This document shows, in pieces, positions 59,885 through 64,000 of a stretch of 64,000 bases of DNA. The notes beneath the pieces were generated by a model that saw only the letters and a list, made by a program, of their open reading frames with translations, had not been told where the DNA came from and did not search any database. Origin of the DNA: Hygrophila difformis (Eukaryota > Streptophyta > Magnoliopsida > Lamiales > Acanthaceae); contig JAOANR010000014.1 of assembly GCA_030278955.1 (NCBI GenBank), positions 18,478,068 through 18,542,067 on the forward strand, given 5' to 3'. Made by a program: the position numbers and the translations under genes. How positions within the stretch are numbered: position 1 is the first letter of the stretch; the number at the start of each line of letters is the position of its first letter.

Positions 59885-62800
59885 ATGGCAAATCTTGCTT
59901 ACCTGTGTTTCTGTTACTTGCTAATTGCACTGGTTTGTGATTCTCATGACACTTTGCACCCAGGTATACCTCTCCATGATGGCAAATCCATCTCCTCCTC
60001 CAATGGGACTTTCCAGATGGGTTTTTTCAGCCCTGATGATTCCCAGCAACGCTTCTTCGGGATATGGTACAATTACGAGACCATTTCTCCGCGTACCGTG
60101 GTGTGGGTGGCTAACAGGGACTCCCACCTGGACTCTACTTCTGGAGCTGTTCGCCTTTCCCTGGATGGGAATCTGCAAGTTTTGAATGCCACCAATGGCA
60201 CGGCTGTGTGGTCTTCCAATTCCAGTATTCAAGAAGGGAATCCGGTGGCACAGCTCCTGGAATCAGGGAACCTGATTGTGAAAGATGGAAGTGGAAAATA
60301 CATATGGCAGAGCTTCGATTATCCCACCGACACGGCCCTGCCTGGAATGAAGATTGGCATGGATTTGACGACGGGTAGTGATAGGATATTAAAGTCATGG
60401 AAGACCGACAACGATCCTTCCACGGGGAACTCTTCTTTCTTGCTTGATTCCCACGGATTTCCTCAATTGATGTTGTTTATCAGCAACTCGACTGTGAGGT
60501 TCAGACTTGGGCCCTGGAATGGGAAAAGCTTCAGTGGAGTCCCGATGATGGAGAATAATCCAACCTTTACATACAACTTCGTGTTAAATCAAACGGAGAT
60601 TTACTACGTCTTCAACCTCATTAACCAATCGGTTTACTCCAGGCTGGTACTGGGGTCAGATGGCATCCTACGGCGTTACACGTGGAAATATGAAACTCGG
60701 GAGTGGACCACTCCTCTGAATACGCCTCTTGACAATTGCATCTCCTATGGGCTATGTAGGGGCAATGGCATCTGCAACATGGGCAAGAATCCAGCCTGCA
60801 GCTGCTTGGACAATTTCACGCCCACTAACCCAGTTGATTGGGCTGCTTCGGACTGGTCTTCTGGTTGTGTTCGCAAAACACCTCTGAATTGTACGGACGA
60901 TGGGTTCATTAAGTATCCAGGGGTGAAATTGCCTGATACAAGGAATTCTTGGTACAACGAGAGTATGAACCTTGAGGAATGCAAGGAAAGGTGCTCAGAA
61001 AATTGCACTTGCATGGCATATTCGAATATAAACATCACAGATGGAAGTGGATGTTTGCTTTGGTTCGGTGATCTTATGGACACGACGGATCTCATCGACC
61101 ACGGACAAGATATCTACATAAGGATGGCCGCATCTGAGTTAGGTATGTCAAATAACTCCCATTTTTTGAATGTTAACAGTAATGATTGAGTAATTCGTAC
61201 TTCAGTAAATCTTGAAGCCTCCATCACGCTCGCCCCCGCACCTGCACCCGCTTCCATCCCGCTCGCCTCAACAGACAATACTAGAAGAAAGATGATGATA
61301 CTCCTAGTATCCCTGGCTTTACTGGCTGTGATTCTGGTGTCAGGCGTCATCTGTGCATTGTACATGAGGAAGAAAAGGCAGAGGAACCAACAGAAGGATA
61401 TGCAAGCATCACAAGAGCCAACTTTGGAAGGTAAAACTCCAGCATTTTGTCCAAATACGGCAGGTTTTGTGTGTGTTTCTTTCTTTTATTTTTTTTTCCG
61501 AAAAATATTAGATGCCTTTGTCTTGGCTTATTCCAGTACATGCGGGGAGAAGCGCCAGACGTTCTCAGCAAATGAGGGGCAAGAAAGAAGATTTACAGTT
61601 GCCACTTTTTGATCGGTCCACCCTGCTCAAGGCTACTAATTACTTTTCAGAGGATAACAAGATTGGAGAGGGTGGATTCGGGCCTGTTTACAAGGTTTCT
61701 CAGTTATCCTCTTCTCAAGTTGCTAAATACTGATATTCAATGAAAGAAATCAGAGTTGGCCAAGAGTGTTGCATATTGTCTGTCTTGCCTTACATCTGTT
61801 TTTGCTCGTTTTGTTTCTTAATTATTTAGGGCACACTGCAAGGACAAGATATTGCTGTAAAGAGGCTGTCAAAGAACTCAAATCAAGGACTCGAAGAGTT
61901 CAAAAATGAAGTCATCTTAATCGCAAAATTACAGCATCGTAATCTTGTGAGGCTTCTAGGATGTTGCATAGAGGCAGAGGAGAAGATGCTGGTTTACGAG
62001 TACATGCCCAACAATAGCTTAGACACATTCATATTCGGTGAGATTTCTGATGATCATTCACGTATACTTTTTTTGCAAACACGTGTACCATTTTTGCAAA
62101 GCTACAAAATTCTTATCACATTATCCAATAAGATAGTACGAAAGTAGGAGTTATCTTGGCAATTTTGCAGATGAAATTCAGAGGAAATCGCTGGATTGGT
62201 CTACTCGATTTCATATCATCAATGGAGTTGCTCGTGGGCTACTGTACCTTCACCAGGACTCCAGGTTGAGAGTTATTCACCGAGATCTCAAAGCTGGAAA
62301 TATTTTGTTGGACGATGGGATGGACCCAAAAATCTCCGACTTTGGCATGGCAAGGAGCTTTGGAGGGAATGAGGGTGAAGCCAACACGAGAAGGGTGGTT
62401 GGAACGTAGTAAGGCCACACAATCCATCTTCCCAGTTCTCACCCTTTATTGTGCACATCCTTCTAATGTCTTACTAGCTTCAATTTTCTCGTGTAGTGGT
62501 TATATGTCGCCAGAATATGCAGTAGATGGTCAGTTCTCGGTGAAGTCAGATGTGTTCAGCTTTGGAGTGCTAGTTCTAGAAATCATATCAGGGACTAAAA
62601 ATCGAGGATTTTCCCATCCCGATCACCACCATAATCTCATTGGCCATGTATGCCGTTTCATTCCCTTATAAACATTACTTGTGTATTCTCATATATACGT
62701 TGATGTACACCTTTTGTTGTTTTATGGGAAACCCATACTTATCCCTTATTATGCAGGCATGGATATTGCACAATGAAGAACGAGCGTTGGAGTTGGTCGA

Positions 62801-63080
62801 TAAATGTATGAGCACAGACTCAACCCAATTACTGGAGATATCAAGATCAATCCACGTGGGGCTGTTATGTGTTCAAACATTGCCCGAGGATAGGCCAAGC
62901 ATGTCGAATGTGGTCCTGATGATGCTAGGCAGGGGAGGGGTACTGCCTAAGCCGAAAGAGCCCGGATTCTTCGTGGACAGGAACTTATTTCACGGGTCCG
63001 ATGGTTGGTCTTCGAGCAAGCCTACAGATAGCTCGGGCAATAATGAAATGAGCATATCATCAATGATGGAACCACGGTAA
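59885..63080 (+). CDS. G-type lectin S-receptor-like serine/threonine-protein kinase 3 (7 exons, 853 aa)
   Basis: Exons: 59885-61142, 61206-61430, 61537-61694, 61830-62037, 62171-62408, 62497-62647, 62757-63080. All are GT-AG and in frame. I chose the ATG at 59885 because it starts directly before the signal peptide ([19 protein letters not shown]). Next come B-lectin ([11 protein letters not shown]), S-locus glycoprotein, EGF-like ([14 protein letters not shown]), PAN ([16 protein letters not shown]), a transmembrane helix ([20 protein letters not shown]) and an RD kinase ([36 protein letters not shown]). Exon 2 is 225 bp against 153-156 in the other two because of an added [14 protein letters not shown] stretch outside the membrane. 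Exon lengths 3 to 6 equal those of genes 1 and 2. It is the most diverged of the three. Confidence 0.94.
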
Positions 63081-63413
63081 GAGCTCGTCGTCGTAATGAG
63101 ACCGTTAGCCTTTGCAGTCATTTCGTTCTTGTGCCTTTGTTTGCTCGCAAGTTTGATGTGCCAATCATTACAACTGATCCATATGACACTATTATGCATG
63201 TGTATGTAATGCTGCTACACACATTCTTTGTGATGTGATTTCATTTTGAATATGCATGAGAACGAGTCATTTCCAAATTTTGGTCATTATTTTTTCATTT
63301 AGAATTTTGGGCTAATGCATGGATGTCGTGTCTAGAAAAAAAGCCAAAGCGGACCGCATGTTGTTCAAACCCGGGATCACTCCAGACATGCTTTTGTAGA
63401 AATTGTTTTCTTA
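63081..63413. other. 3' flank of kinase gene 3
   Basis: This should hold the 3'UTR. No further feature was recognised before the Helitron end. Confidence 0.5.
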
Positions 63414-64000
63414 CTAGTATTACCCCGCCCAAACGGGCGGGGATGCAGAAAATATAAATAAGAAAATCGAATTTAACAAATAAAATTATTTAATTTATTA
63501 TGTAGAGAATATTTCCGAAGGCTTTGGTTAGGGTGCAGAGACACTTGTCTCTTGATGTATTGTGGTACATTCAAGCCATTGATGAAATATTAAAATCAAT
63601 GGCTAAGATTAATACAAATTGTACTATTGTAATTTCAATAAGATCCAAATAATCTCTATTCATTTTTCACAATTCTCATGCTCATACTCCTCTCTCCCTC
63701 ATAATCTACTTTTTCTTTTTGGAATTTCTAAAATTTGATAGGCTATTTAGATTACTTGTATCGAGTAGGTAAATTTTCATATAAAGAACGTCAAAATCCG
63801 AGTTCGTTTGAGAAAGTTAGAGTCATTTGAAGTTAATTGCGATTTTCAGAAACATAGCATTTACATTTCAGCGACGGTGGCTTTGCTATTCAGCGACGGG
63901 AGCTTTACAATTCAGCGACATAGAGTATGCATTTTAGCGATATAGCCTATACAACATAGTTTTTATGACAAACTTCAAATGGCTCTAGCTTTTTCAAATG
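63414..64000 (-). mobile_element. Helitron 3' terminal region (element runs beyond the window)
   Basis: On the minus strand a stem CCCCGCCC-GTTT-GGGCGGGG (63423-63442) is followed by taata and CTAG (63414-63417), with T next. A GC hairpin a few bases before CTRR, inserted at A/T, is the defining Helitron 3' end. The rest to 64000 is non-coding and AT-rich, with a short TTCAGCGAC repeat (63868-63950). Confidence 0.75.
63868..63950. repeat. TTCAGCGAC motif repeat, four copies
   Basis: ttcagcgac occurs at about 63868, 63891 and 63912, and a variant ttagcgata at about 63937, with 21-25 bp spacing and related spacers (ggtggcttt, gggagcttt). Confidence 0.7.

Overview
The window is nuclear DNA of a flowering plant, most likely a eudicot. 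The grounds are intron-bearing S-domain receptor kinase genes with GT-AG introns, plant-type transposons (Stowaway, PIF/Harbinger, hAT, MULE, Helitron, Ty3/gypsy chromovirus, LINEs, tRNA-derived SINEs) and an endogenous caulimovirid. An asterid such as a Lamiales species is a guess from general flavour only. There is no bacterial content, CRISPR array or rRNA gene.

The host gene content is three seven-exon G-type lectin S-receptor-like serine/threonine kinase genes, all on the plus strand: 6411-9722 (834 aa), 35785-38803 (836 aa) and 59885-63080 (853 aa). All three have intact reading frames after splicing and intact kinase motifs. The first two are close tandem duplicates that share upstream and intron sequence. 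They have since been pushed about 26 kb apart by insertions. The third is an older paralogue with a Pro/Ala-rich juxtamembrane insert.

Region by region: 1-869 is the end of an LTR that cut into a decayed PIF/Harbinger element (870-4895). At 4910-6060 lies a non-autonomous inverted-repeat element with a CATTCTGTTT repeat array. Kinase gene 1 follows. From 9.7 to 14.6 kb are Stowaway MITEs, a nested MITE and a 236-bp tandem duplication. At 14656-24031 is a complete Ty3/gypsy insertion with 2566-bp LTRs, near-identical LTRs and a decayed interior. At 24747-25781 is a GC-ended hAT element. At 25922-28305 is an ORF1-only LINE, broken by a 695-bp foldback MULE. At 29995-30455 is a Stowaway, and at 30577-33812 a 5'-truncated LINE with an open RT/RNase H frame. 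Kinase gene 2 has a Stowaway just upstream of it. About 39.0-47.9 kb is a near full-length endogenous pararetrovirus with most frames open, its own promoter and two aspartic-protease-like domains. From 48.9 to 51.4 kb are a Tourist-type MITE and a Helitron helicase relic. At 52.8-53.3 kb is an array of GGCC palindromes. At 53417-55458 is a hAT-like element that carries two exons and the intron of a phosphoinositide phospholipase C gene. At 57746-59003 is a three-deep nest (Stowaway, TIR element, SINE). At 59520-59692 is a SINE about 190 bp before kinase gene 3. At 63414 a Helitron 3' terminus begins and runs out of the window.

The kinases probably act at the plasma membrane in extracellular recognition. 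Nothing here ties them to self-incompatibility. The rest of the window is a layered record of transposition, in which exact target-site duplications fix the borders of at least seven insertions.
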